Shown here piece by piece: positions 1 through 11,512 of a DNA stretch of 64,000 nucleotides; the first letter of the stretch is position 1, and each line of letters opens with the position of its first letter. A program made the position numbers and the translations under genes. The DNA is from Saposhnikovia divaricata (taxonomy: Eukaryota; Streptophyta; Magnoliopsida; Apiales; Apiaceae): assembly GCA_036435485.1 (NCBI GenBank), contig CM071600.1:158174546-158238545 (forward strand), given 5' to 3'. The notes under the pieces are model-generated. The model ran no database searches and was not told the DNA's origin. It saw only the letters and a program-made list of their open reading frames with translations.

Positions 1-1631
1 TCAAGTGGAAATTAGGGCTTCAATCAGAGTATAAGGGAAACAATCCAAGTCAAAGGTCAAAGATATCAATTAGGTCTAGTTTTGAAATCATTTGATCAAG
101 TTGTAAGGTTTAAAAGTCATCGATAAAGGATAACAAGTTTGTAAAACTGTGTTTATGGCAATATGATATTTGATAAGTATTTTAAAATCAACACAGGGGA
201 TCCGGGTCACGGACATAGGTCAAGTGGAACACTGGCTTATCGGTCAGTCAATATGATTTGATTATAGTAAATTGTAGGACATGTATGGTCAAGAAGCAAT
301 TAAAAAGAATTATTATTGTTTAACTCGGGGTGACAGTATGGTCTAGAAGCAATTAAAAAGAATTATGCTGGTCTAGGGTTTACATATGTTGAACCAGGGT
401 TTATCAATAAAGATTTGGATACATGCAAAGGTAAGTTTATAACATTAGTATGATCAACATGGTATAGAATAGGAATGCTTGAATCAACAAGATATAACAG
501 TTTCAATAATATAAACTTTCAGAGGAAAGACAGAGTTACTTGCCTCCGGTAGAATGCAACAGCTCAACAGCTCAGCTAACTGAAACTCAACCTTAGCCTT
601 TCCTTTATCGCTAGGTCCTACGTCCTTCTTATCTACATAAACCATATCACTACTTTAGAATACTATACTTCTAAATCGTCTAATCCTAATCTACCCAAAC
701 GATTCTTATAACGCATCGATACTTAGTATATAGCATACGTACCTGATATTACACAAAAGTCATCTCGTAACCAAATATTTACTTAAGCACATAACACATA
801 AAACATGCATCTCATATAAGTCATTTAGCATATAAACCTAACTCATAAGCAGTCATGCTAATAGGTATACACTTTACTACATATATAATTTCACGGAAAT
901 CGGACAGAGTCCCCTTTATAACACGGACTATCCCGTCGGAAAATATCCGACTTTACTTCACAATCAGTTACCTACGATGGATTTAAGATCCACCTACACT
1001 CCCAATGGATTCATAGTAACTCACAGTTCGAGATCATACTACTTACTATTTATATCATACTCTCTAAATTACCAAGAATCATATTTAACTATTCATTAAA
1101 ATCACATAACCCATATTAATTCGAATAACTCATGTTATACATAAAATTTCGAACTTAATCATGTAACAATTCGAAGAAGTTTATTCATGCAACTATAATT
1201 ATCTGATTAACTCAGAATAATTAATAATCAAATTAACGAATCAAATATTTCGTAATATCATATATCGAACATAAATTATCAAGAAATATAGCAAAATTCT
1301 CGAATTACACATGCATTCACATATATATATTTTTCCGAATATTCCAAATATAAATGCAAGGAATTTAATTTGAAAACGATTAATTTGTCAAATTGAATCA
1401 ATAACAAGCATTTAACGAAACATATATATCGAAATTTAATTGCAATGATTCGAAAGTTTAAAAAATCAAACATGTAATCGAGATTTATCAACTAACACAA
1501 GTTTATAAGATTAATTAGGCTCAGAAAAGTTCATCACCGCCTCCCACCGGCTCACCGGAGATCACCGCCGACGGTGGTTACAGTCGGAGGTGCCCAAACA
1601 CTTCGGGTTTCCTTCCAACGACCACTGCCCA
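1..1631 (-). repeat. Old Tekay-like LTR fragment, no gene
   Basis: AT-rich sequence without a credible coding frame. Read on the minus strand it has a GC-rich stretch at 1540-1631 with GGCGGTG/CCGGTG motifs like those of LTR C near 49970, and a splice-donor-like AG|GCAAGT (first intron base 543) as in every other Tekay-type LTR of the window. I infer a decayed LTR fragment cut by the element that starts at 1632. No ends, primer site or target duplication are visible, so the assignment is tentative. Confidence 0.4.
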
Positions 1632-1855
1632 TGTGATGCCCCCAGATCCGGGGTCGGAGATCTAGGCGCTCACGGTCCATTTTCCATTAATAACATACCT
1701 GTTCTTGCACATAATATATAAAACAGCCATCGACCCCACAATAAACTCACACCGCACACACACACACAGGTTAGAGTCTCAGAAACGTCACACAATTGAT
1801 TAAGCAGAAGTAAAAGTTTCAGAGTTATTACAGACCGAATTAAATAGCATTTACG

Positions 1856-2059
1856 CTACCAGCAACACTTCGATATGAAGTGAAGTTGGCGGCTTGAAAG
1901 TTTGGTACGATACACTGCTTTGCACAGGTCATACTTATAAATAAAACGTACTAACAAAAGTTGCCAACCAATCCGGCTAATGGGGCCTACCGATGGAATC
2001 TCAACTGCTGCCCCGGGTCTAGTCACCTGCTTTCGGGCAGTCTGTCTGGTTCTTGCCAT
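1856..2059 (-). CDS. Small LTR-encoded ORF, histone H3-tail-like start
   Basis: A 67-codon frame inside the LTR whose product begins MARTRQTARKQ; plant histone H3 begins MARTKQTARKS, so nine of the first ten residues agree, with Arg in place of Lys4 and the ARK around Lys9 kept. The rest (GPISRIGWQLLLVRF and on to a CCW end) is not histone fold. The same frame, also 204 nt and unbroken, occurs at 11743-11946 and 53191-53394, there beginning MARPRQTARK. It lies nine bases after a putative splice acceptor, so it could be the first ORF of a spliced leader. Whether it is translated is unknown; the likeness to H3 may be chance. Confidence 0.45.
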   Translation of the reverse strand: MARTRQTARKQVTRPGAAVEIPSVGPISRIGWQLLLVRFIYKYDLCKAVYRTKLSSRQLHFISKCCW

Positions 2060-2068
2060 TTTTCTTAG

Positions 2069-3287
2069 CTGTTGTGTTTGTAAATTTGAAAACAAGCAAG
2101 AGTGAGCAACTATAGCTAAGCAAGAAATATATGCATAAGGTAAGCAATATAACATTACATATGTTTAGCAGTTATTAAACTCGTTTGTATCAATCAGTTA
2201 TAAAATCACTTATCATTGTTGATAAATTTCGAAGGTGCACCAATACGTGCCCTTGTTTTCAAAATAAACTTGCAGTTCTAGATACTGCATGGAGTCAACA
2301 TCTTTCTCATCAAAATAGAACACTATCGGCAACTTGGCACATAGGCCTAAGAAGCAGTGTCAGAGCATTTTTCCAAAGTGGAGGAATGGGACTTAAAGAA
2401 AACATAAAACCTGACAGGGATTGACGATGATCAGTCGCCACATCCGAGTCCAATAATCCGCGGGTCTTCTCTACCGGTAGAAGGATAGAAACTACATCCG
2501 TAACTATCCCCGGGTGAAAACTACATCCGAAATCACCCTCGATGAAAACTACATCCGTAATCATCCTTCGGCAACACCTGGGCCGGAATAATAATTGATG
2601 GACCGCCTGGCTCACGGCCGCTTACACATCCCGAGAATCGTTCGTCAATGGTTCCCACACCTGCCAGAGTCCCTTTTTCTTTTTCTTTTAAAAACTTGAT
2701 TTTGATTGAAAACTGAGTAATTGAGGTCCGACATCAGTCGACCGATGATTCTTGAAATCACACAAGAAGCAGAACCTGACCGGGGGTTTTCGAAAATGTT
2801 TTGAGTTCGAAAGAGTTCGAGTTTGAAAGTGCTAAAGGTATCTTGGATTAGCTTTGTCTTTAAAATAATGAACAATAATTAATAAATAATATTTTAAGAT
2901 TTAATATTAATAATTAATAAAATAATTATTTAATTAAATAAGCTTTTAATCCAAGATAGGTATTTTGAGTATTTACAAAGATATAAAAATAATTACTTGA
3001 GTATACGATACTCCCCGAATGATCCTTCGGGTTTTCGCAATTTAATTACGATATAATAATATACCACTCCTCGGTCAATAGTATATACGGACCGCTACGA
3101 CCTCTATTGCTAGAGTCGTTGTCCGAAGAAAACATTTCATTCTAAGTTCAAGGGGTGCAAACATATATGTACTTATACATCTCAATTTCATCGATACTTC
3201 GATAAACATAAACATTTGATATAATTGAAAACTACAAACACAACAGTGAAAGTCCTTGTATATGTAAGTTTTGAAAAGTAAACTTGC
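2069..3287 (-). other. Putative leader intron in Tekay-A LTR
   Basis: Minus-strand donor AG|GCAAGT (first intron base 3287) and acceptor ACAACAG|CTAAG (exon resumes at 2068), nine bases before the ATG of the small ORF. The donor is the consensus of the rare GC-AG introns. The same pair of sites recurs in the other Tekay-type LTRs of the window. Splicing itself is inferred. Confidence 0.4.
2483..2572 (-). repeat. Three short tandem units in the LTR
   Basis: About 30-bp units built on GAAACTACATCCGTAA, repeated three times. The same block is present at 12370-12460 and 53820-53905 in the other A-type LTRs. Confidence 0.7.
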
Positions 3288-5110
3288 CTTGGTGAGGTTG
3301 GGGTGGTCGAGCTTGCGGAGTGGAACGATCTATACATAATCAATAGCCGATCGTTAGTACCTTAACAATATCTCTTTAATTGCGGGGTTTTAGGGGGTAC
3401 AAAATTAACTTAATGACTTCGTCTTATGACACTCTAGCCCCACTATAGGTTCATGTCACCACTCAATTATGCTCGTCACTTATTCGACTTAATTTGGTTA
3501 CCACATCCGAATCATATCCATTACCCCTAAAATTACACTCCACTTACGACTTTTTCCCTTGCGCGAATTTTACTCTAGCATTTTTATAAAATTGAAAAAT
3601 ACATATTTTACTCCAATTCTTTTTTGGTAGACTTCCGCACTGCATTTACTAGCTTCTCTAATTTTTCCATTATCCTACATAAATTTTTAGGGGTTTAAAC
3701 AAGGTTCACAAGGGGACCATTTAGTGCAGTCCGGATTCCAGAAACACACTTCTCAGGCCATAACTCAAAATCTATACATCACCTAGTCATGAACCTTACA
3801 TTTCTGGAAACTACATTCAAATACCTTTCCAAAAATATATATTAGGACTTCAGGGGACAAGATTTAGGGGTTCAAAACCCTCCTACAAGACAAGTTCCTG
3901 GAAAAATCTCAGCATGCTTATATCACTTAATCATCCAAGAATCTTATATCCACATCACAACCATCATCTAACCCACCAAGATCATACTTTATAACATACG
4001 TGGAGTTACATACACTAACCACTAGCATAAAAATCACAACCACAACACTTAAACTCAAGATCTACATCATCCATCACTTATATGTCCAAGATTCACACAA
4101 ATAATCATGGATCTAACATTAAACATCACAAATACTACATGGCCAAGAGGGGTTAGGGTTTTTATACCTTCTTGAGTATCTAGGAGCCTTGGGTATGCCT
4201 TATAAGTCTCAAGAACACCTTGGATGAGCTCCTACAATCCATATAATCCAAGATCTAAAAGAAAACTCAGCATTGTCACTATTCATCAAAACTTTAACAA
4301 TTTATATCTTGAAAACTAATGGATGAAAAGGGTTGGAATTCTTAGTATACCTTCCTTATATGATGTAGAGTGCCTAGGAATTTTGCCTTGAATTAAGAAT
4401 GAAGAGAAGTGGAAGAAAGGAAATTTTTCTTCCTTGTTTCTAGCCTTGGCCGAGAGCAAAGAAGCTAGGGGGGAGAGTTTCTTTGTTTTGATTTTTTGTG
4501 TTGGTTGGATAAAGTGAAAAGGGGTTGGGTGATATGTATTGGTGTATGGATATGTCTCACATAGTACAATTCTAGGGTATAGGCCACCATACCCTCTTGT
4601 CTCCTTGGAAAATGGTACCAACTAGTTACTATTCCTCTTGTCCATTTTGTATTACTAGTTTGCTTTCCTAAGTACTTAGTTGCATGGGACTTGCATGCAA
4701 TATCATTCCTTGTATCATTATTCTTCCACCAATGCTTGTCACTTAATCTTTAATTCGTATCGTATCTTAATTAATTTCTCGTGATAATATTTTGTCGCAT
4801 AGAGATTTCCCTTGTAATTCCTTAAGTACTTAATTGTGTAAATTCCTCGAATATCCATAACTCCTTGTCATAATTCTTAATAAATCTATTAATACTCTAA
4901 TCACTCTCAAATCCCAAGTTTTATAAATATTACTAACAATAAGACTCTTGCCTTCAACAACCTTCCCTTTATCTTACATGGTGAATGTAACAACATAATT
5001 TTTCAGACAATCAATTCCATTAAACAACATGGATGACTAAAAAGGTTCCAAATTCACAATGTCATATGATATTATAAAAAGAAAATATTACAAAAATTAG
5101 GGTTCTTACA

Positions 5111-5123
5111 GCCTCCCCTCCTT
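5111..5123 (-). other. Polypurine tract of the Tekay element
   Basis: Minus-strand AAGGAGGGGAGGC lies immediately upstream of the 3' LTR start TGTAAGAACC. This is the expected plus-strand primer of an LTR retrotransposon. Confidence 0.88.
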
Positions 5124-5143
5124 AAAAGGATTCCGTCCCGGAA

Positions 5144-5734
5144 TCAGGTTGAAAACAGTTGGGGGTGCTTTTCACGCATTGTGCTCTCTAGTTCCCATGT
5201 TGATTCTTCGACATTCTGGTTCCTACATAGAACTCTCACTAGTTTGACAACCTTGTTCCTCAGCACCTGTTCTTTTCTATCCGTGATTTCTACGGGTTGC
5301 TCCACATAGGTTAAGTCTGGTTGCAAATCCACTTGGTCATATTCTATCACATGCCGGAAGTCGGTATGGTAGGGTCGTAGCATGGACACATGGAACACAT
5401 TATGTACTTGCTGCAAGCTTGGGGGTAAAGCCAATTCATAGGCTAACTTTCCAACTCGTCTCAAAATCTCAAAAGGTCCAATAAATCTCGGGCTTAGCTT
5501 TCCCTTCTTACCAAATCTCATCAATCCCTTCCACGGTGATACCTACATCACAAACTCTCCTACCTCATATTCTTTGTCCTTGCGGGTCTGGTCCGCATAC
5601 TTCTTCTGTCTGTCCTGGGCCGCTACCAGCCGTTCTCTTATGAGTTCGATAGTTTCTCTTGTCTGTTGGACCAGTTCAGGCCCTAATATCTTCCGCTCTC
5701 CAACCTCTTCCCAACACAAGGGAGACCGACATCT
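5144..5734 (-). pseudogene. pol: Tekay pol: integrase C-terminus and chromodomain
   Basis: Last part of Pol. The integrase tail carries the usual GKLSPRFIGPFEIL (GPF/Y-type) module and HNVFHVSMLRPY. It is followed by a chromodomain-like end (VEITDRKEQVLRNKVVKLV, then VEESTWELESTMREK, ending LFST), the hallmark of Tekay chromoviruses. Chromodomains of this type are thought to guide insertion to heterochromatin by reading methylated H3K9. The frame is separated from upstream pol by a TGA at 5732-5734 where the conserved sequence has Arg after ALYG, and by a TAG near 5535, where a three-base loss has removed the usual LK before VSPWKG. Only the stretch 5144-5524 is open. Confidence 0.9.
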
Positions 5735-8041
5735 TCATCCGTATAAAGCTTCATATGGGGGCATTCCTATACTCGCATGGTAACTGTTGTTGTAGGAAAA
5801 TTCGATCAACGGCAAGTGGTCATCCCAACTTCCCTTGAAATCTATGGCACATACTCTCAACATGTCCTCTATGGTCTGGATGGTTCTCTCACTCTGTCCA
5901 TCTGATTGGGGGTGGTATGCAGTACTCATGTTTAACTTGGTCCCCACACAATCCTGAAAACTCCTCCAGAACCTGGAGTTGAATCTTGGGTCTCTATCTG
6001 ATACAATGCTCACAGGAACCCCATGCCTAACCACAATCTCCTTTAAGTAAATATCCACCAGCTTGTCGACAGTGTATCTGTCGTTGATTGGAAGAAAATG
6101 TGCTGACTTGGTCAATCTATCGATAATTACCCAAATGGCGTCATGATTAGTCTTGGTTCTTGGTAGTCCGACCACAAAGTCCATCGCAATATGCTCCCAC
6201 TTCCACTCGGGTATCTCTAAGGGTTGCAACAATCCACTGGGCCTCTGGTGTTCGGCCTTTACTCTTTGACATGTCAAGCATTTACTTACCCACTCTGCCA
6301 CGTCCTTCTTCATATTTGGCCACCAATAGTATTCTCTCAGATCTCTATACATCTTAGTGCCTCCAGGGTGAACTGAGTACCTTGAACTATGAGCCTCTTG
6401 CAAAATCTCGTCTTTTAATTCCTGAACGTTCGGGATCCATATCCTAGATGCGTACCTCATAACTCCATTCCCGTCCTTTTCACACTTAATTTCCTCTCCA
6501 GTCAAAATTTTCTCCATCGAATTCTTTTCTTCTTCTATCTTCTTTTCCTGGCATAACTTAATCTTTTCCAATAGCGGTGGTTGGACTCTTATTTCCATTA
6601 AACTCTCTTGTCCAATTCCTGGTAACCTCACTTCAATCTCCAGTTTCTCGAGCTCCTTGATCAACTCGTCCACTGACGTTATCATCTTGAGTTTCTCCTT
6701 TCGGCTAAGTGCATCGGCCACCACGTTGGCCTTCCCTGCGTGATAATGAATCTCACAATCATAATCTTTGATTAGCTCTAGCCATCTCCTCTGCCTCATG
6801 TTTAACTCTTTTTGAGTGAATATGTACTTTAAGCTCTTGTGATCCGTGTAGATTTCACACTTTTCTCCGTAAAGATAATGTCTCCAGATCTTCAAAGCGA
6901 AAACTATCGCCGCTAATTCCAAATCATGGGTGGGGTATCTTATCTCGTACTCCTTAAGTTGTCTGGACGTATACGCAATCACTTTACCGTGCTGCATAAG
7001 CACACACCCTAAACCTTTATGGGATACGTCGCTATAAATCACAAAATCTCCCTTATCATCCGGTAGGGCTAGTACTGGTGCTGTCACCAACCTCTTTTTC
7101 AACTCTTGAAAGCTCTCTTCACATTTTTCAGTCCACACAAACTTCTCGTTCTTGCGAGTTAGTCGGGTCAAAGGTGCTGCTATCTTGGCAAAGTTTTGGA
7201 CAAACCTCCTATAGTAGCCAGCCAACCCTATAAAACTTCTCACCTCTGTCGGAGTGGTTGGTCTCTCCCAATTTGACACAGCCTCTATTTTGGCTGGGTC
7301 CACTAGAATGCCTTGTTCACTAATCACATGCCCTAAAAACTGAACTTCCCTCAACCAAAATTCACACTTCGAGAACTTAGCGTACAACTTTTCTTTTCTC
7401 AATGCTCCCAATACAATCCTCAAGTGCTCTGCATGTTCCTCTTTCGTCTTGGAATAAATCAAGATATCATCGATGAAGACTATAACACACTTGTCCAAGT
7501 ACTTCTTGAAGACTCGATTCATTAAGTCCATGAAAGCTGCAGGGGCATTCGTTAACCCAAATGACATCACTAGGAACTCATAGTGTCCGTACCGGGTGCG
7601 AAAGGCCGTCTTTGGTATATCTTCTGGCTTAATCCTTAACTGGTGGTACCCGGTCCTCAAATCAATTTTAGAAAAATAAACTGCGTCCTTTAGTTGATCA
7701 AACAGGTCATCTATCCTGGGCAAGGGATACTTATTCTTTATAGTCACCTTGTTCAACTCCCTGTAGTCTATACATAATCTCATACTACCATCCTTCTTTT
7801 TCACGAATAACACCGGGGCTCCCCACGGTGACACACTAGGTCTTATCATCCCTTTATCCAGCAACTCTTGTAACTGAGTGGCCAGCTCTTTCATCTCCAC
7901 TGGGGCTAGCCGATATGGGGCTTTCGAAATTGGGGCCGTACCCGGAACTAAGTCTATAGCGAACTCGATGTCTCTATCAGGTGGTAGTCCTGGAAGATCA
8001 TCCGGAAATACGTCCGCGAACTCATTAACGACAGGGATTTC
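5735..8041 (-). pseudogene. pol: Tekay pol: reverse transcriptase, RNase H, integrase core
   Basis: Long open frame (721 codons from the Met at 7900, and open upstream to 8041). The RT has the CIDYRELN, LRTGYHQLRI and catalytic FIDDILIYS motifs (about residues 43-150 counted from 7900). RNase H follows (YSDVSHKGLGC, THDLELAAIVFALKIW, YTDHKSLKYIF), then the integrase zinc-binding HHCC region ending CLTCQR. The integrase catalytic core shows MDFVVGLP, VSDRDPRF and DGQSERTIQTIEDML. Length and order match Tekay Pol. The frame is ended by a TAA at 8042-8044 upstream and a TGA at 5732-5734 downstream. The RT and RNase H active-site residues are all kept, so the decay is recent. Confidence 0.93.
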
Positions 8042-8485
8042 TTATAGGTTTGGTGCCTCCTTCTTGGTATCCTTCACATACACTAAATAGGCTTCGCATC
8101 CTTTACGTAACAGCTTCTTAGCTTGAATCATAGTCAGGAACTTTTGGTTTTGCCGTTTTCCACTAAACACTACTTCCTCGTCCCCTGGCAGTTTCAAACT
8201 TACTTTCTTCTTTACGCAATCAATCTGGGCTCCGTGGGTTGTTAACCAATCCATACCTACTATTACGTCAAACTCTCCTAGTTTAAAAGGTATTAAATCT
8301 ACCCGAAAATGTCGCCCTCCTATTTCTAGGTCACAACCTGGACATACTTGGCTAACAGGGATAATTTCATGATTAGCTATCTCTACTTGCAGTCTGTCCT
8401 TCAATGGTTCAGTCTTAAGGACTAACTGACATACAAAATCTAGAGATATGAAAGACTTGGTAGCTCCCGTAATCAAATAAAACAT
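8042..8485 (-). pseudogene. pol: Tekay pol: aspartic protease, frameshifted
   Basis: Retropepsin-like domain: GATKSFIS after the active site, then FDVIVGMDWL with the conserved VGMDWL signature and LKLPGDEEV. The open frame starts inside the active-site loop because one extra base (8469-8474 region, around gattacggg) shifts the frame between the catalytic Asp codon and the following Ser/Thr-Gly. The gag frame therefore runs through LFDYGSY and stops at 8415, while the protease picks up in the next frame. A TAA at 8042-8044 cuts it from RT. It normally processes the Gag-Pol polyprotein. Confidence 0.85.
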
Positions 8486-9830
8486 TTGCCTTAACTGAGT
8501 TGAGTAGTAGAGTACCTGCGATCACATCCGTGTTCCTCATGGCATCTTGCACCGTCATGTTAAAAGTTCTTGCAGTAGGGGCCTTGTTAGAAGCAGTTCC
8601 ACTCACTCTTGACGCAGCTGGCCCAGAGGACATACATTCCCTCATTCGGTGCCCTGGTTTCCCACACTTGAAGCAATTACCTCCGGCACTGGTGTTGTTA
8701 CTAGTTCCTCGACAGGCGTTATCATAATGTCCTGTCAGCCCACACTTGAAGCACTTCACATCCTGTAGGTTACACACGCCTGCATGTTTCCTTCCACATT
8801 TATTGCAATCCGGGGGTAGGGCTCGGGATGGGGTAGAGTAAGACGATCCCTGTGGTCGGCCGCTCTGGCCCACACTCCGACTTTCAGCTCTCTTGGTTCC
8901 AAAGTTTCCGCTGGGTTGGGACGTCGTCCCTCGCTTAAATTTGCTTGGAAAGCTCCAACCCGCAGAATTTCCCTTCTGACTATCAAACTTCCTCTTCTTT
9001 CCTTCCCTTTCCTTCTGCATCTGTTCACTCCCAACCTCAACAATTGATGCTTTCTGTACCAGGGTGGCATAGTCTGTCAGCTCAAGAACCGCCACACGAT
9101 TCTGAATCCATTGCCTTAGCCCCAATTGAAACCTTCGGGCCCTCTTTGCCTCAGAGTTCACATATTCCGGCACAAACCTCGAAAACTCAGTAAATTTGGC
9201 CTCATACTCGGCCACCGTCATGTTACCTTGCTTTAGTTCCAAAAACTTCAGCTCCATTTATGTCTCCATGAACCTAGGAAAGTACTTCTCCAAGAACAGC
9301 TCGCTAAACCTCTCCCAGGTCACCACACCTCTTCCTTCCAAATTCCTCTTAGCTTCCCACCAATAGTTTGCCTCACCCTTCGGGAGGTAGGTGGCAAAAA
9401 CAGTCTTCTGCTCCTCAGCGACACCTAGTATCTCGAAGGATTTTTCCATTTCCATCAGCCAGGCTCTTGCCTCAACCGGATCTGCAGTTCCTTTAAATTC
9501 TGGGGGTTTCAGGGATTTGAAGTTCCGGAAAACATTTGCATTAGCATTGCTGGGTGGTTGCTGAACCGGGGGACGGTCCAAGTTCTGCCTAAGTAGTTCT
9601 ATGAACTGTTCCATAGGGCCTCCCCTTGGGTGTTCCACCTCTCGGGTGTCATCACCAGCTTCTTCTTCGTCATACTCAGAGTCATCAAACAAGTTATGAT
9701 CGTTGCCCTCATCCTCACTCAGGTTCACATTCTCCCCTTCGTGGTTCTGGTGGCCTCCGGTCCCATGGTGGCTACCCTGGCCTTCAGAACTGACCGGGTG
9801 AGCTCGGGTGTTCATTCTTCTGGGTGGCAT
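8415..9830 (-). pseudogene. gag: Tekay gag (capsid and zinc-knuckle nucleocapsid)
   Basis: Starts MPPRRMNTR at 9830. An acidic N-terminal stretch (about residues 30-70) precedes the retrotransposon Gag domain (FKSLKPPEFKGTADPVEA, WLMEMEKSFEILG, YWWEAKRNLEG, FLEKYFP). The C-terminal part has a CNKC cluster and two CCHC zinc knuckles (CFKCGLTGHYDNAC and CFKCGKPGHRMREC). A TAA at 9258-9260 interrupts the frame between METs where the family normally has Gln; the frame continues at 9257. Its end overlaps the protease through the frameshift near 8470. The product would form the virus-like particle and bind the RNA. Confidence 0.92.
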
Positions 9831-10549
9831 GATTCTGATAATGAAACAAGAAATGGGTTAGGGTTTTCTAATTACCTGACAGCATTTACATGGGTCAGGA
9901 ACGTATCGTTCCTCCTCATAAGGGTGGAAGTTGCAAAAGTTTTAATAACCCGATGCTGGAGATAAAACGTCAAAACATTTTTGGGAAAAATCTCTATGGG
10001 ATGCGAAAACATTTGCAGGAGTTTTCAAGATTTCGAAACCTCAAATTTTTTTTTTTTGAAAAATTTATTTTAAAAATTGTAGGAACATTTTGGGAATTTG
10101 TAGAGAACAATTTGAAATCGCATATCGTAAATTTGAAACAGCATGGTTGTATTTGCGGCTTGTAGCAATTGTATATATTCACAGTTGTATATCAAAACAG
10201 TAAAGCATGGCATCGGAAAGTAAGGCAGTTGAGACAATATCAAGGAAACTAGAACTAGATAAATACGGTACAAGAGTTATCACAAAGTTTGGATGTTAGA
10301 GCCTAATACATAGTTCCAATGTCAAAGTCTAGCAAAAGTGGAACAATAACAAGTACATCATCTGAATAGTCAGGGCTACACAAAAGTAAGGCTACATCCG
10401 TACATACTATCCGAAGTCACATCTACATATCTGTAGGTCAGTCTACTCATCCACTGGTCAGAAAGGATACCACTGCACAAGTCAACTATCCCACAAAATC
10501 GACACACTAATGTCATTTGAACCTAGAGGACTGAGCTATCCGCAACACA
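9831..10549 (-). other. Leader between upstream ORF and gag
   Basis: AT-rich spacer inside the element with a 10-bp T run near 10049. No supported ORF; the short frames here are in low-complexity sequence. Confidence 0.6.
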
Positions 10550-11284
10550 TCATGGGGCCGCACCGCGACGGAGCAAGGTCCTCACTCGGGAAAATGCACG
10601 ACGCACAAAACGCCTAGCATCCCTAGCCTGGATCACTCCGCCCCCGCGGATCCCTAAACCAAGAATCCTCTCGCGACTCCTCCTCTCAATCCTATGGAGT
10701 CGAGCCCTAGTCCTCCTAGCAACAGCAGTCCTCATCTCAGCCTGAATCCTCAATCGCGCCTCGCGCTCCTCCACTAGTGCCCGCCTCGCCTCATTACGTC
10801 TGGCCTCTGCAGAAAGTAAGTCTCGGGTCAGGAACTGCACCACGTAGGCGTTCTCAGTACCCGACACTGGGGGTAGGTCCATCGGCGGGGGTGGTATGAC
10901 AGGAACAGGAGCAGGTGCAGTAGCAGTAGTAGGAGCAGGAGCAGTAGCAGGAGCAGGGGTAGGGTCAAGCTCCTCCTCGCCAGAAGTATCATCCTCGGAG
11001 TCACCGTCCGATGAAACAGGGCTCGATGACTACGGAGAGGGTGGGGGTGACACAACACGGCCCTCACCGGATCTCACACTCTCCTCGTCAGTAGCTACAG
11101 GAGAGGGGGTAATAGGCTCAGGCTCAGGCTCAAAGGGCTCCTCATCATCAGTATCTCCTATCAGCGTAATCCAGGGGCCAAGCTCAGGGTCAGCACCCAT
11201 ATCCTCCTCAGGATCCTCGGTATCTCGCATCAATGCCTCATCATGCTCTCTCTCAAAGGCCTCAGGGTCTGGTATCTCCTCCAT
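10550..11284 (-). pseudogene. Extra ORF between primer site and gag of Tekay element
   Basis: A 244-codon frame broken once by TAG at 11030-11032. Start MEEIPDPEAFEREHDEA at 11284. Three parts can be seen: a strongly acidic N-terminus rich in Glu and Asp; a middle part of Ser-acidic sequence and a Pro/Ala/Thr linker (about residues 85-135); and, after MDLPPVSGTENAY, a very basic Arg/Ala-rich helix-like segment (SAEARRNEARRALVEEREA and on) ending LRRGAAP. The charge split and the single stop suggest a real element-encoded protein that has only recently decayed. I do not recognise a family; nucleic-acid binding by the basic half is a guess. Base composition is GC-richer than the rest of the element. 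Confidence 0.55.
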
Positions 11285-11500
11285 CTACACAAGGGAAATA
11301 AGGTGGGTCACTAACCATAAAGAAAGGTTTAAGGAGTAGTTCCCTCACGGGCCTTAAAGTCAGGGCTATATCCGATAACCCGACTGCAAACTCGATGAGA
11401 GTTCTAGGTATTATTAGGGTTGTTATTAGGGTTATTATTATTGTTATTGTTATTAGGATTGCTTTCTTAAATTACTATCGTTTCTGAGAACTGTAACCTC
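11285..11500 (-). other. 5' leader downstream of primer site
   Basis: Untranslated leader of the Tekay element with an (ATT/GTT)n-like simple stretch at about 11413-11455. No gene. Confidence 0.5.
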
Positions 11501-11512
11501 GCTCTGATACCA
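11501..11512 (-). other. Primer binding site, initiator tRNA-Met
   Basis: Minus strand reads TGGTATCAGAGC, the standard plant primer site complementary to the 3' end of initiator tRNA-Met, four bases from the LTR edge at 11517. Confidence 0.93.

Larger units (their letters stand above)
1632..5110 (-). repeat. Tekay-A 3' LTR (3479 bp)
   Basis: Starts TGTGATGCCC and ends GGTTCTTACA on the plus strand, so on the element's strand it reads TGTAAGAACC to the CCC-rich end. Nearly the same over its full length as the solo LTR at 52965-56449, and the same as 11517-12793 of the other LTR of this element. It contains a putative leader intron and the small ORF at 1856-2059. The polypurine tract directly abuts it at 5111. 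Confidence 0.92.

Noticed and set aside
1856..2155. A host histone H3 gene
   Set aside because: Only the first ten residues resemble H3; there is no histone fold, and the frame lies within an LTR repeated three times.
10896..11339. Gly/Ala/Ser-rich protein on the plus strand
   Set aside because: Shadow of the minus-strand upstream ORF; low-complexity composition of the opposite frame.
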